Position numbers and translations under genes: made by a program
Notes under the pieces: model-generated
The model's database searches: none
Seen by the model: only the letters and a program-made list of their open reading frames with translations
What the model was told of the DNA's origin: nothing
Shown: in pieces, positions 16,844-25,417 of the stretch
How the letters are laid out: each line of letters starts with the position of its first letter
How positions within the stretch are numbered: position 1 is the stretch's first letter
Assembly: GCF_002532535.1 (NCBI RefSeq)
Contig: NZ_NQWI01000009.1
Span: 1 to 59,512, forward strand
DNA: 59,512 nt
Reading direction: 5' to 3'
From: Candidatus Viridilinea mediisalina
Lineage (GTDB): Bacteria > Chloroflexota > Chloroflexia > Chloroflexales > Chloroflexaceae

Positions 16844-17834
16844 GCCAGATGCGCGGCAAGCGGGCCATCTTCTCGCCCATCGTCAGGTAGGCGCGGCGCG
16901 TATGGGCATCATAGCCATTGGCTGCTAGTTTATCGAGGATGCCCCGATAGACCCAGCTCGCTGCTCCGATGGCAAAGCGACTATTGGCGGGCAGTAGCGC
17001 AATCCCGGGCCAGCTCTCATCGTAGAGCCGATGGGTACGGGCCACTTCAAACTGCATCAGCGCCTTGAAGCGTTCGTCGTAGACCCCCTCCAAGATGTCA
17101 TCGCTACTCAAACCAAAGCGTTCTAGGTCTTCATGGGGCAGGTAGACGCGGCCTCGGCGGGCATCTTCCCCAACATCGCGCAGGATGTTGGTCATTTGCA
17201 GGGCAACGCCTAGTTTAATCGCATAGGGTTCGGCACCAGGGCGATGGCCGGTGATACCCATAACTAGCAGGCCCACAACAGAGGCGACGCGGTAGCAATA
17301 GAGCCAGAGATCGGCAAAGGTGGCATAGCGGTTGATCGAAAGATCCATCGCGACACCAGCCAACAGTTCATCTACCAAGTTTGGATGCAGATTGTAGCGG
17401 GTGCGGGTATCGTGCCACGCAACGAGGACGGGATCGTCAGTGGCTGGGTAGGGGGCGCGTGCCTGTTGCACCCAGATTGCGAGGGCGTGGGCCGGATCGC
17501 TTGTGGCCAGATCAACCGTATCGTCGGTTTTGCGACAGAAGGCATAGAGGGCACGCACCGCACGACGGATGTCAGGGGCGAGGAATTGAGAACTGAAAAA
17601 GAAGCTCTTCGAGTGGTGGCGAATAATCCGCTCACACTCAGCATAGGCTTCCGTGGTAGCGTGAGGGGGATGGGCCAAGCCCTCAGCGTGATTGAGGTGG
17701 GGCGAGAGGTTGGTCTGATGAAACAGCAGCGCGAGCTGCTCATCAGCGGGTAGGGGGTGCGCGATTGAACCTCGGGTGGCCCCCAGCACGAGCGAGGTTA
17801 CTGGGTTCAGCGACACGCGGCGCTCCTTGGGCAT
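16818..17834 (-). CDS. crtB: Phytoene/squalene synthase (CrtB-like)
   Basis: The 338-residue protein has the two Asp-rich motifs of trans-isoprenyl head-to-head synthases: DDTVD at residues 104-108 and NILRDVGEDARRGRVYLP near 225, which bind Mg-diphosphate. The second, with RDVGED, is typical of phytoene synthase, which joins two geranylgeranyl diphosphates in carotenoid synthesis. About 60 residues precede the usual domain start and are rich in Pro/His, perhaps a disordered extension. The gene follows carH by 67 bp on the same strand, which supports a light-controlled carotenoid role. Squalene synthase is the alternative. Confidence 0.88.
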   Translation of the reverse strand: MPKERRVSLNPVTSLVLGATRGSIAHPLPADEQLALLFHQTNLSPHLNHAEGLAHPPHATTEAYAECERIIRHHSKSFFFSSQFLAPDIRRAVRALYAFCRKTDDTVDLATSDPAHALAIWVQQARAPYPATDDPVLVAWHDTRTRYNLHPNLVDELLAGVAMDLSINRYATFADLWLYCYRVASVVGLLVMGITGHRPGAEPYAIKLGVALQMTNILRDVGEDARRGRVYLPHEDLERFGLSSDDILEGVYDERFKALMQFEVARTHRLYDESWPGIALLPANSRFAIGAASWVYRGILDKLAANGYDAHTRRAYLTMGEKMARLPRIWLATRRVGK

Positions 17835-17901
17835 AGCGCGAAAGTTTCTTCGTTTCTATCATACGTTAATCCTGAATGGATGGCAACTTACGTTGCGCAG
17901 T

Positions 17902-18849
17902 TCAGCGCTTGCCACTCAGCAGATCTGCGACATGATCAACTGCCTCTTGGGCATCGTGGCCAAGGAAAGTACCAGGCATACGCTGGATCAGCATAGGGTT
18001 GATGTTAAAGGCACGCCCACCGTAGCCAAAGTGGGGCGTAGGTGGTGGCAAGGCTTGGATGGCCCGTCCAGCCTCAAGCAGTTGCGTCGCCGTCTCGGTG
18101 GTAGAAGCAGCCACTGCGACAAGGTCGGGCTGCAATTGGCGTACCGTCTCAATCAGGTCGCGCAGCGGCACTTCAGGCCCAAGGTAGATCACCTGCCAGC
18201 CGTGGCGCACCAGGAAGACCGAGAGCATGAGTACACCGAGATCGTGCTGCTCGCTAGGGGCGCATGCGACGAGCACCAAGCCGCGCCCATCGGTAATATT
18301 GTAGGTATTGAAGAGGCCCGAAAGCTTCCGCCGGATGAATTGGGTCGCAAAATGCTCGGCTGTAACCGTGATCCGCCCGGCGTGCCACTGTTCGCCAATC
18401 TCGATCATGGTTGGCTGCACCATCTTGAGGAAGACCTCTTCCATCGGGTAGAGGGCAAAGGCTTCACCAAGAATCTGCTCGGCGCGGGTGGCATCAAAGT
18501 CGGTGAGCGCGGTGATCAAGCGGCTATTGAGCCGTTCCCATGTATGGGGCTCGGTATCAACGGCGGTACTCAGCCACGAGAGACTCGACTCGTTGCCATC
18601 GGTCATGAGCGCAATCGCTTGGCTAATCGTCAACCCCTCAGCCGTGCGGTCGCGCAGCCAGCGAATAGTTGCAATATCACGCTCCGAATAGAGGCGATGG
18701 CCCCCTTCGGTGCGCTGTGGGCGCGGCACACCGTAGCGTCGCTCCCACGCACGGAAGGTGTCCGCAGGTACCCCTGTCTCTTGCGCTACCGCTTTGGTGT
18801 TGTAGCGTGGCTTATCGGAAAATTGTGACAAGAAGTGTTGCTGCGCCAT
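17902..18849 (-). CDS. carH: CarH-type MerR regulator with B12-binding light-sensor domain
   Basis: The 315-residue protein has a MerR helix-turn-helix at about 15-75 (KAVAQETGVPADTFRAWERRYG), a helical cap at about 105-185, and a Rossmann-type cobalamin domain to the end. Three CarH hallmarks are present. Trp155-His156 is followed exactly ten residues later by Glu165-His166. The lower-ligand motif ExHxxG is E200-QHDLG. In Thermus CarH the Trp and the EH pair shelter the adenosyl group, and the neighbouring His captures cobalt after light. This predicts a dark repressor that releases DNA in light. The neighbouring crtB is the obvious target. The start is supported by the promoter just upstream. 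Confidence 0.9.
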   Translation of the reverse strand: MAQQHFLSQFSDKPRYNTKAVAQETGVPADTFRAWERRYGVPRPQRTEGGHRLYSERDIATIRWLRDRTAEGLTISQAIALMTDGNESSLSWLSTAVDTEPHTWERLNSRLITALTDFDATRAEQILGEAFALYPMEEVFLKMVQPTMIEIGEQWHAGRITVTAEHFATQFIRRKLSGLFNTYNITDGRGLVLVACAPSEQHDLGVLMLSVFLVRHGWQVIYLGPEVPLRDLIETVRQLQPDLVAVAASTTETATQLLEAGRAIQALPPPTPHFGYGGRAFNINPMLIQRMPGTFLGHDAQEAVDHVADLLSGKR

Positions 18850-18876
18850 AGCTGCCCACCTTCCCAGAGGACTTGT

Positions 18877-18891
18877 ACAAACTCAGTTTGT
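18877..18891. promoter_or_regulatory. Candidate operator palindrome before carH
   Basis: A perfect inverted repeat, ACAAACT-C-AGTTTGT, lies between the promoter and the start codon of carH. It is a plausible binding site for a dimeric regulator, perhaps CarH itself. Confidence 0.45.
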
Positions 18892-18901
18892 TCTTGACGT
18901 T

Positions 18902-18942
18902 ATTGTAGCATTATGCACAAAACCTGTCAATGAAATGCACAA
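18902..18942 (-). promoter_or_regulatory. carH promoter overlapped by direct repeats
   Basis: The minus strand carries TTGACA (18925-18930) and TACAAT (18902-18907), separated by exactly 17 bp, with TG one base before the -10. Two copies of TTGTGCAT (18913-18920 and 18935-18942) lie 22 bp apart, that is, two helical turns, and bracket the -35. Such spaced repeats fit an oligomeric repressor. Autorepression by CarH in the dark is the natural hypothesis. Confidence 0.65.
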
Positions 18943-19025
18943 TGGTGTTAGGGGCGTAGGCGCACAACATGCCAGCCTTGGCCCAAAAGCGTATCTTTTG
19001 GCCTCTTCCAGCGGTATATCTATTA

Positions 19026-19125
19026 GAGGCTGTCTGAAAAGCTAGTGGGCACGCGTTGGGGTGCCGGCTTTAGCCGGCTGAAGCCGGCACTCCAACGCCA
19101 GTTCATTGACTTTTCAGACACCCTC
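19026..19125. mobile_element. 100-bp MITE-like element, copy 2
   Basis: It is the same length as copy 1 (5989-6088) and has the same ends and palindromic middle. TTA flanks both sides (19023-19025 and 19126-19128). It lies directly upstream of the truncated Rpn reading frame, so its insertion or later loss of flanking DNA may explain the missing 5' part of that gene. Confidence 0.8.
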
Positions 19126-19150
19126 TTAGGAGCTTGTTGTACCGTGAGGA

Positions 19151-19708
19151 GTGGTTGAGGACTTGCGTCACCTCTACCGGCTCTTGGATCAACTCATGCG
19201 TTTGCCGCCTAGTATCGATGCGCCTGCGCGTGCTACAATGTATCAAATCGAACAGGAGGAGCGAGGTATGACCACCTTTGTGACGAGCTTTGAACGGCTT
19301 GCTCGTGTTGAAGCTAAGTATGAGATGGTGCTGCGCCAGTTGAAACTCAAGTTTGGGCCGTTTAGCGAGGCATTAGAGGTCCAGATTGCGACGCTGGACA
19401 CTCCCCAGTTGGATGCACTCAGTGAGGCACTGCTCAGTTTCACGGCTCAGGGGCACCTTGAAGCATGGCTGCAAGGGCAGCGCGAGGGATGGGATGTTCC
19501 CTCATTTGATCCGTCTGTCTATGCTCAAGCTGAACGCAACATGGTGCTACGATTACTCAAGCGCAAGTTTGGTGAACTCAACGAGGCATTGGAAGCGCAG
19601 ATTTCCGCCTTGCCTCCTTCGCTGTTGGCACCGTTGAGTGAGGCGCTTCTGGATTTCATGACGCAGGCTGAGCTTGATGCGTGGTTGCGGGAGCAGGTTG
19701 GGGGGTAG
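19151..19708 (+). pseudogene. C-terminal remnant of an Rpn-family (PD-(D/E)XK) protein with two DUF4351 units
   Basis: The frame begins abruptly with a stretch (LYRLLDQLMRLPPS, then QEERGMTTFVTSFERL) that matches the middle of Rpn/transposase-like nucleases as I know them. The N-terminal PD-(D/E)XK nuclease is absent. Two DUF4351-type repeats follow, each of the form MVLRLLKRKFGELNEALEAQ and then LSEALLDFxTQxxLDAWL. The first codon is GTG with no family-like N-terminus. An internal ATG at 19268, preceded by AGGAGGAGCGAGGT, could still express a 146-residue fragment. The 100-bp mobile element ends 25 bp upstream. It is best read as a decayed gene. Confidence 0.7.
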
Positions 19709-19849
19709 AAAGCTCTGTGCAACGGTAGGGCCACGGCAGCGCCGTGCCTTGCCCCTACATAGCGTTCCTTTGCCTTGGTGACGTGGTGGCTGAGGCGCTC
19801 GAAGCTACCCGCGCTTGCCAACCGGCAAGAATCGGCTATAGTATCAGCC

Positions 19850-20821
19850 ATGCGCCTACTTATTACCGGGATCACTGGCTTTGTCGGTGGCTACCTTGCC
19901 GACTATCTGCTTACCCAGGCTGATTATCAGCTTTGGGGCCTTACTCGTGGGCCGGGGCGCTTGCCCCCCAACTTGGCCGGTCGGGTCAATGAGTTGTATG
20001 CCGATCTTGATGACCCTGCGGCGCTGCGTAGGGCGCTAGAGTTGGCTCAGCCTGAGTTGATCTTTCATCTGGCTGGCCAGCCTTTTGTGCCTGAGTCTTT
20101 TCGCGATCCAGGGGCTACCTTGCAGACCAATCTGCTTGGGACGTTGCACATTATTCAGGCGCTCATTGCCTTGCAATTGAAGCCCCGTTTGCTGCTTGTG
20201 GGGAGTTATGAAGAGTATGGCAACATAGCGCCTCATGATCTGCCAATTAGCGAAGCCTGCCCCCTGCGTCCGACCAATCCCTATGGTGTGAGTAAAGCGG
20301 CTCAGAGTCTGCTGGCAATGCAGTACCATATGAGTCATGGGCTTGATGCGCTCTGTGTACGCCCCTTCACCCATATTGGGCCTGGTCAGAGCGCCCGCTT
20401 TGTTACGGCGGCCTTTGCGCGTCAGATTGCACGCATTGAGCATGGTTTGCAACCTCCTTTGGTTCAGGTTGGCAATCTGAGCGCCCAGCGTGATTTCACC
20501 GATGTGCGCGATATTGTGCGGGCCTATGCTCTGCTTGCCCAGCACGGCAACGCTGGCCAGGTGTATAACGTGGGGAGCGGCCAAGCTGTTACGGTGCAGA
20601 GCATCCTCGACCATTTTGTTGCCGCCAGCACAACTACGGTTGAGGTGCAACCCAATCCCGAACTGATGCGCCCGATTGATATGCCTCTCGTGCTTTGTGA
20701 TGCACGTCGTTTGCGTGACGCTACTGGCTGGGTGCCCAATCTTCCCCTGAGCCAAACCTTGAACGATATTCTTAACTACTGGCGCGACAGAGTCCTCCAC
20801 GAGGAAGCTGGCAGCACATAG
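19850..20821 (+). CDS. NAD(P)-dependent sugar epimerase/reductase (GDP-4-keto-6-deoxymannose reductase-like)
   Basis: The 323-residue short-chain dehydrogenase begins with the dinucleotide-binding TGITGFVGGYL. It carries the catalytic Ser-Tyr-Lys set in VGSYEEYG and NPYGVSKAA (YxxxK). The pattern HLAGQPFVPESFRDP and the C-terminus DARRLRDATGWVP resemble Rmd enzymes, which reduce GDP-4-keto-6-deoxymannose to GDP-rhamnose. GDP-mannose dehydratase-like activity is an alternative. The ATG at 19850 was chosen because the Rossmann motif begins within 10 residues. A nucleotidyltransferase of the mannose-1-phosphate type follows 151 bp later, which supports a GDP-sugar pathway for surface polysaccharide. 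Confidence 0.8.
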   Translation: MRLLITGITGFVGGYLADYLLTQADYQLWGLTRGPGRLPPNLAGRVNELYADLDDPAALRRALELAQPELIFHLAGQPFVPESFRDPGATLQTNLLGTLHIIQALIALQLKPRLLLVGSYEEYGNIAPHDLPISEACPLRPTNPYGVSKAAQSLLAMQYHMSHGLDALCVRPFTHIGPGQSARFVTAAFARQIARIEHGLQPPLVQVGNLSAQRDFTDVRDIVRAYALLAQHGNAGQVYNVGSGQAVTVQSILDHFVAASTTTVEVQPNPELMRPIDMPLVLCDARRLRDATGWVPNLPLSQTLNDILNYWRDRVLHEEAGST

Positions 20822-20830
20822 GTGTGCTTG

Positions 20831-20950
20831 CCCTCTGTTCTGCTGTTCCCCTGTTCTTGCTGTTCCTCTGTTCCTCTGTTCCTCTGTCCCCCTGTTCCTC
20901 TGTTCCTCTGTTCTTGCTGTTCCCCTGTTCCTCTGTTCCTCTTCTGCTGC
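20831..20950. repeat. CTGTTCCT octamer array
   Basis: Pyrimidine-rich tandem units of 8 bp (CTGTTCCT and variants CTGTCCCC, CTGTTCTT) fill nearly the whole gap between the epimerase stop (20821) and the nucleotidyltransferase start (20973). It has the same period and the same stop-codon position as the arrays near 1.4, 32.8 and 50.5 kb, but a different unit sequence. Confidence 0.8.
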
Positions 20951-20972
20951 CCTTCATATCAAGGAATTCTCT

Positions 20973-22085
20973 ATGAAAGCTGTGATCCTCGTGGGTGGCC
21001 AGGGCACGCGCCTGCGCCCGCTGACCTGCAATATTCCTAAGCCGATGATTCCGCTGGTTAATCAGCCCTTCATTGAGTGGATGCTCATGCGCCTGCGCGA
21101 TCAAGGGATCAACGAAGTTATTCTGGCTGTGCAATACCTCGCAGATCGCTTCCGGGCGACGCTGGGTGATGGTTCGCGCCTTGAGATGAAGTTGCATATT
21201 GTTGAAGAACCGGAACCACGCGGCACCGCTGGGGCGGTCAAGAATGTGGAATATCTGCTCGATGGGCCGACCTTCGTCTTTAATGGCGATGTGATGACCG
21301 ACCTCGATCTGCGGGCGATGCTCGATTTTCATCGTGAGAAGCAGAGCAAGGTGACCATCTCGCTCACGCCGGTTGAGGATCCTACCCAATTTGGCCTCGT
21401 CGAGATGGATGCCGATCAGCGGGTCAAGCGTTTCTTGGAAAAGCCCCGTGTAGAGGATCTCAACAGTAATCTAATCAACGCTGGTACCTACATTATCGAA
21501 CCGGACATCTTTCGCTATGTACCGCCCAACCAGTTCTATATGTTTGAGCGTGGCCTTTTCCCGGTCCTGTTGCAGACGGGCGACCCGATGTATGGGTTTC
21601 CTTCACGGGCCTACTGGACCGACATTGGTAAGCCGCCGACCTACATTGATGTCCACCACGACATTCTGATTGGCAAAGTACGCTACAACTTTCAAGGCCA
21701 ACAGATCGCCAATCGGGTCTGGATCGAAGGTGAAGCAATCATTCACCCCTCAGCCCAGATTGTTGGCCCGGTGGTGATGGGTGATGGCACTATTATCGAG
21801 AAGGGTGCCCGGATCATTGGGCCTACGGTGCTTGGCCCCCGCTGCCAAATTGGCCCCGATTGCAATATCGAGGGCGCGGTACTTTGGGAAGATAACCGCC
21901 TTGCCGAAGGGGTCACGCTACGCAACAGTGTTTTGGGGCGCAACAACACCATTGGCGCCCGCTGCTTTATCGCCGATGGTGCAATTATTGGCGATGATTG
22001 TGTGCTTGGCCCCGAAAATCGCCTTGAACGGGGCATTCGCCTCTGGCCCGGTACGCAACTTGGCGAGAAGGCGGTTTCGTTTTAA
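20973..22085 (+). CDS. Sugar-1-phosphate nucleotidyltransferase (mannose-1-phosphate guanylyltransferase-like)
   Basis: The 370-residue protein starts with the nucleotidyltransferase signature VGGQGTRLRPLTCNIPKPM. FNGDVMTDLD carries the metal-binding Asp, and FLEKPR follows. From about residue 250 a left-handed beta-helix of hexapeptide repeats runs to the end (IIGPTVLGPRCQIGP, and so on). This layout is that of two-domain GDP-mannose pyrophosphorylases, which make GDP-mannose from mannose 1-phosphate and GTP; a glucose-1-phosphate enzyme is the alternative. AAGGAA precedes the ATG. It stands next to the epimerase and probably forms one GDP-sugar unit with it. Confidence 0.85.
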   Translation: MKAVILVGGQGTRLRPLTCNIPKPMIPLVNQPFIEWMLMRLRDQGINEVILAVQYLADRFRATLGDGSRLEMKLHIVEEPEPRGTAGAVKNVEYLLDGPTFVFNGDVMTDLDLRAMLDFHREKQSKVTISLTPVEDPTQFGLVEMDADQRVKRFLEKPRVEDLNSNLINAGTYIIEPDIFRYVPPNQFYMFERGLFPVLLQTGDPMYGFPSRAYWTDIGKPPTYIDVHHDILIGKVRYNFQGQQIANRVWIEGEAIIHPSAQIVGPVVMGDGTIIEKGARIIGPTVLGPRCQIGPDCNIEGAVLWEDNRLAEGVTLRNSVLGRNNTIGARCFIADGAIIGDDCVLGPENRLERGIRLWPGTQLGEKAVSF

Positions 22086-22098
22086 TGCACACCTCTTA

Positions 22099-22202
22099 AT
22101 ACCAATTACCCTTGAACATGCCGCATTATCAAGAACGCTAACGCCCATTGGGACGCCATGTTCGGCAATCTGCAATCTGCAATCTACAATCGTAAATGGT
22201 AT
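22099..22202. mobile_element. ATACC element, copy B (104 bp)
   Basis: It has the same ends and core as copy A, with three AATCTRC heptamers instead of two, which accounts exactly for the 7-bp length difference. It fills the space between the nucleotidyltransferase and the opposing TPR remnant. The last base coincides with the first base of that frame's stop codon (22202-22204, minus strand). Confidence 0.8.
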
Positions 22203-22750
22203 TACGTATATTTGGCGAGTACCTGTGCCAATGGTATTGTACTGCCCAAGGCGTAGTCGGACGACCACGTTGGATACAAGGCAATGAGGGTGCGCACCTG
22301 CTCCCGTACCTGATTGTCGTGGGGGTCGTTACGCAGTTCGTAGAAGCTTTGCAGATGCTCGACAGCCCCGAGCATGCGGGCAGCTTCGGACACGTTGCCG
22401 CGCTGTGCGTGCAGCAACGCTAGGCCCGCAATAGCGTGAAGCGCAATGTCGGCGAGGCCATGCAAGTCGGCTTGCTGCATGCTGGCGCGGAACCAATACT
22501 CGGCTGTGGCTGCATCGCCCTGCGCGAGTGCTAGGTAGCCCAGGTTACGGCGTACGCGGACAATCGCAAAGACTAAGCCCTGGGCTGCATAGGCGTTGAG
22601 ACTCTGGGTGAGCAACTGGCTCGCTTGGGTGTAGTTACGCTGCGCCAAGGCGAGCATGCCCAACTCATCCTGCGCCTCGGCAATAATCTCGGGCAGGCCA
22701 AGTTGCGCAGCCAGGGCGAGGGCCTGGTGGAAGGCTGCTTCAGCATCGTA
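22202..22750 (-). pseudogene. C-terminal fragment of a TPR-containing regulatory ATPase-like protein
   Basis: The frame encodes about 180 residues of tetratricopeptide-type helices (AEAQDELGMLALAQRNYTQ, GYLALAQGDAATAEYWFR, and so on). They resemble the C-terminal part of large AAA/TPR regulators common in Chloroflexota. An internal ATG exists at 22663, but the repeat pattern runs in frame beyond it to about 22750, where it stops abruptly. The sequence there changes into the 5'-truncated beta-repeat gene on the opposite strand. Both N-termini are missing, so this is a gene remnant from a deletion or rearrangement. Confidence 0.7.
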
Positions 22751-23986
22751 CGTACCTCGGGCACGTTTGCCCCGAGTATCGCCGTACGGAACGCGAATGG
22801 CGTGGCAGTCTGCTCAAACTTTACCTCTGGCAGTAAACTCGGTGTTACATGTACTGCCACCAGCAGCGGCAACTACACGTTAGAAGTGCAATCGTCGGGC
22901 TCAAGTCGTTCGACCATCGGCGGCTATCAAGTTTATATGCAGCGGCTCAATGGGGTCGGCAATGCCACCCCGCTCAGCGTCGGCAGCGTCACCCAGGGTA
23001 GTCTCGCGTCCCCGATTGAGAGCAAAACGTATACGTTTACGGCGGCGCAAAATGACTTAATCCGCTTGCGGCTGTTCCCCACCGGCGGCACAATCTACCC
23101 GCGTATACGCGTCTACAATGCGGCAGGGGTTAAACAGTGCGAGGAATATCGCTTTGTAACCGCTTTGGCAACCATCGAATCGTGTGCAATTACGGCGGAG
23201 GGAACCTATAGTCTGCTGGTAGACGATAACGGTACCAGTCGTACCGGCACCTACGATCTGCACTTTCAGCGCCTGAACAATCCGGGCAATGCCACCCCGA
23301 TCAGCGTCGGCAGCGTCACTAATGGCAGCCTGGAGCGGATCGCTGCTATGAATGCCTACCGGTTTAACGCCGAAGCCAATGATCAACTGATCGTACGCCT
23401 GGTCAGAGAAGCGGGAAGCTTCAACCCACAGATTAGGGTCTACAATAGCAATGGTGCCTCCATCTGCACCGATTATTCCTTTGGCGCGCCAGTCATGCTT
23501 GAACCATGTGCGATTCCGGCAACCGGTCAGTATAGCATCCTGATTGATGATCGCAGCCTGGCGGCTATCGGTACGTACAAGTTGCATCTGCAGCGGCGCA
23601 ATAATCCGGGAAATCCGACCGCCATCGCCTTTAACCAGACCCGGCAGAGCGCCATCGCTTCAAGCGCAGCCTTCGGCACCTTCAGTTTTGAAGGGCGGGT
23701 CGGGGCGCAGGTGCGCCTGACGATGCTGCGCACCAGTGGCAGTTTCAGACCACAAGTGACTGTCTACGACTCGGCTGGCCTTAAGCTATGCGGTGATTAC
23801 TCGTTCAATGAGCAGTTGACGCTCAACTGTACGCTGAAGACGGACGGTCAGCATACGATCATTGCCGAAGATAGGAACAATACGGGCGTGGGTAATTACA
23901 CCCTCACCCTAGCCTGCCTCAGCGGGAGTTGTGGGCCGGCCGCAGCGCTCAACGAACGCGTCTACCTGCCGCTGGTGCGGCGCTAG
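22750..23986 (+). pseudogene. 5'-truncated secreted beta-repeat (pre-peptidase-like) protein
   Basis: About 411 residues form four repeats of roughly 105 residues. Each has the pattern GNATPISVGSVTNGSL, a Tyr/Phe-containing strand, then IRVYNSNG and a two-Cys stretch with a GxYSLLVDD-like strand. This resembles bacterial pre-peptidase C-terminal beta-sandwiches. The first visible unit is cut at its beginning, and no signal peptide is left. The open frame runs back to 22625, but those codons are antisense to the TPR fragment. The end is VYLPLVRR, a tail I recall from many exported Chloroflexota proteins. The gene is probably not functional unless it was fused to a new start. Confidence 0.65.
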
Positions 23987-24027
23987 AACATGGTGCGGAA
24001 GCCCCTCCGCCAATTGCACCCAAAGCG

Positions 24028-24036
24028 TGCTATAAT
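24028..24036 (+). promoter_or_regulatory. Extended -10 promoter of gap
   Basis: TGCTATAAT is a perfect extended -10 element. No good -35 is seen. Transcription would begin near 24043, giving a leader of about 120 nt. That leader contains stem-forming words CCCAAGC/GCTTGG and GTACTCGCGTAC. Confidence 0.65.
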
Positions 24037-24163
24037 GACGCCCGTGCTCACTGACGCGCCGCCGCCCAAGCTTGCCCCTTGGTGGGCTTGGACGTAGCCC
24101 TAGTGTAGGGCCAGCGGTACTCGCGTACGGAGAAAGTTCGCGAATGGGAAGGAGGCTCGTCCA

Positions 24164-25189
24164 ATGGTGCGTATTGGAATTAACGGCTTTGGCCGGATCG
24201 GTCGGCAGAGCTTGAAGGCGATGCTGGAGTACCACCCCGATGAGTTTGAGATCGTGGCGGTTAACGATCTGACAGACAATGAAACGCTCGCCCACCTGCT
24301 GCGCTACGATTCGACCTATGGCCTCTTTGAGGGTGAGGTGACCGTTGATGAGAATAAGATCGTCATTGATTATGACGATGCTCACTACGAGATCTTGACT
24401 CTCGCCGAGCGTGATCCCGCCAAGTTGCCCTGGGGCGATCTTGGTGTGGATATTGTCATCGAGGCGACCGGGCGCTTCACCGATGCGGAAAAGGCTCGCG
24501 CTCACATTGAGGCCGGGGCCAAGAAGGTACTCATCTCGGCACCTGCCAAGGGCGAAGACATCACCATCTGTCTTGGAGTCAATGAGAACTCCTACGACCA
24601 CGGGAAGCACCACATTATCTCGAATGCGTCCTGCACCACCAACTGCCTTGCGCCGGTGGCTAAGGTGCTCAATGACCGCTTCGGTATCCAGCGTGGCCTG
24701 ATGACGACGATCCATGCCTATACGATGGATCAGAATATTCAGGATAATGTCCACAAAGACTTGCGTCGCGCCCGTGCGGCTGCCGTCAATATGGTGCCCA
24801 CTACTACGGGTGCCGCTAAAGCCGTTGCCCTCGTCATCCCTGAACTGAAGGGCAAGTTCCACGGCTATGCCATCCGCGTACCGACGGTTACTGTCTCGGT
24901 GGTGGATTTCGCCGTGATGCTCAATCGGCCCACGACGGTCGAAGAGATCAACAACGCCTTCCGCGAAGCCAGCGAGAGCGAAGAGCTTGAGGGCATCTTG
25001 GGGGTGAGCGAGCAGGAGTTGGTCAGCAGCGACTTCATTGGCACGACCTACAGCACCGTCGTTGATCTACCCCTCACCCACAATATGGGCGATGATCTCT
25101 TCAAGGTCATCTGCTGGTACGATAACGAGTGGGGCTACTCGGTGCGGGTTGCCGACCTTGTGGCCTATCTGGCCGATCACTTTGAGTAG
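24164..25189 (+). CDS. gap: Glyceraldehyde-3-phosphate dehydrogenase
   Basis: The 341-residue enzyme oxidises glyceraldehyde 3-phosphate to 1,3-bisphosphoglycerate with NAD in glycolysis, or the reverse in gluconeogenesis. The Rossmann motif INGFGRIGR, the catalytic Cys157 in SNASCTTNC and the base His184 in TTIHAYT are intact, as are the phosphate-binding residues near [20 protein letters not shown]. Asp35 after the second strand favours NAD over NADP. AAGGAGG lies upstream of the ATG. It is preceded by an extended -10 promoter and followed by a strong bidirectional hairpin. No other glycolytic gene adjoins, but phosphofructokinase lies 10 kb away. Confidence 0.97.
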   Translation: MVRIGINGFGRIGRQSLKAMLEYHPDEFEIVAVNDLTDNETLAHLLRYDSTYGLFEGEVTVDENKIVIDYDDAHYEILTLAERDPAKLPWGDLGVDIVIEATGRFTDAEKARAHIEAGAKKVLISAPAKGEDITICLGVNENSYDHGKHHIISNASCTTNCLAPVAKVLNDRFGIQRGLMTTIHAYTMDQNIQDNVHKDLRRARAAAVNMVPTTTGAAKAVALVIPELKGKFHGYAIRVPTVTVSVVDFAVMLNRPTTVEEINNAFREASESEELEGILGVSEQELVSSDFIGTTYSTVVDLPLTHNMGDDLFKVICWYDNEWGYSVRVADLVAYLADHFE

Positions 25190-25234
25190 GTACGTCAAAG
25201 TTACCTCCGGTGGGGGTGCGGGGGCGGCTTCGCA

Positions 25235-25342
25235 TAGGCATTACGTTTAGGGCTGCCGCCCTGGAACCCGCTTTGGGGCTACGCCCCAAACCCCTGCCGA
25301 AGGCTTGACGTCATGCGTATGGGGCGGCTTCGCCGCCAAACA
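25235..25342. repeat. Hairpin-module cluster
   Basis: A run of short palindromes: AGGGCTGCCGCCCT-like, GGGGC-TAC-GCCCC and GGCGGC-TTC-GCCGCC. It contains the strings TTGACGTCATGCGTATGGGG and CAAACCCC found in other clusters of the window. It has no coding capacity. Confidence 0.75.
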
Positions 25343-25393
25343 GCAACGAAAAAGTGGGTGTGGGGCGTAGCCCCACACCCACTTTTTCGTTGC
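25343..25393. terminator. Bidirectional terminator between gap and the zinc-finger gene
   Basis: Arms of over 20 bp (starting GCAACGAAAAAGTGGG and ending CCCACTTTTTCGTTGC) flank a small loop. The A5 and T5 runs near the stem base give a T-run in both directions. It separates the converging genes. Confidence 0.75.
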
Positions 25394-25417
25394 TTCGTGT
25401 GAAGAACTATTTCCTCA

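Noticed and set aside
19268-19708. Calling the Rpn remnant a normal 146-residue gene
   Set aside because: The purine-rich Shine-Dalgarno-like word encodes the conserved EQEER segment, so it may be chance; the frame extends upstream with family-like sequence.
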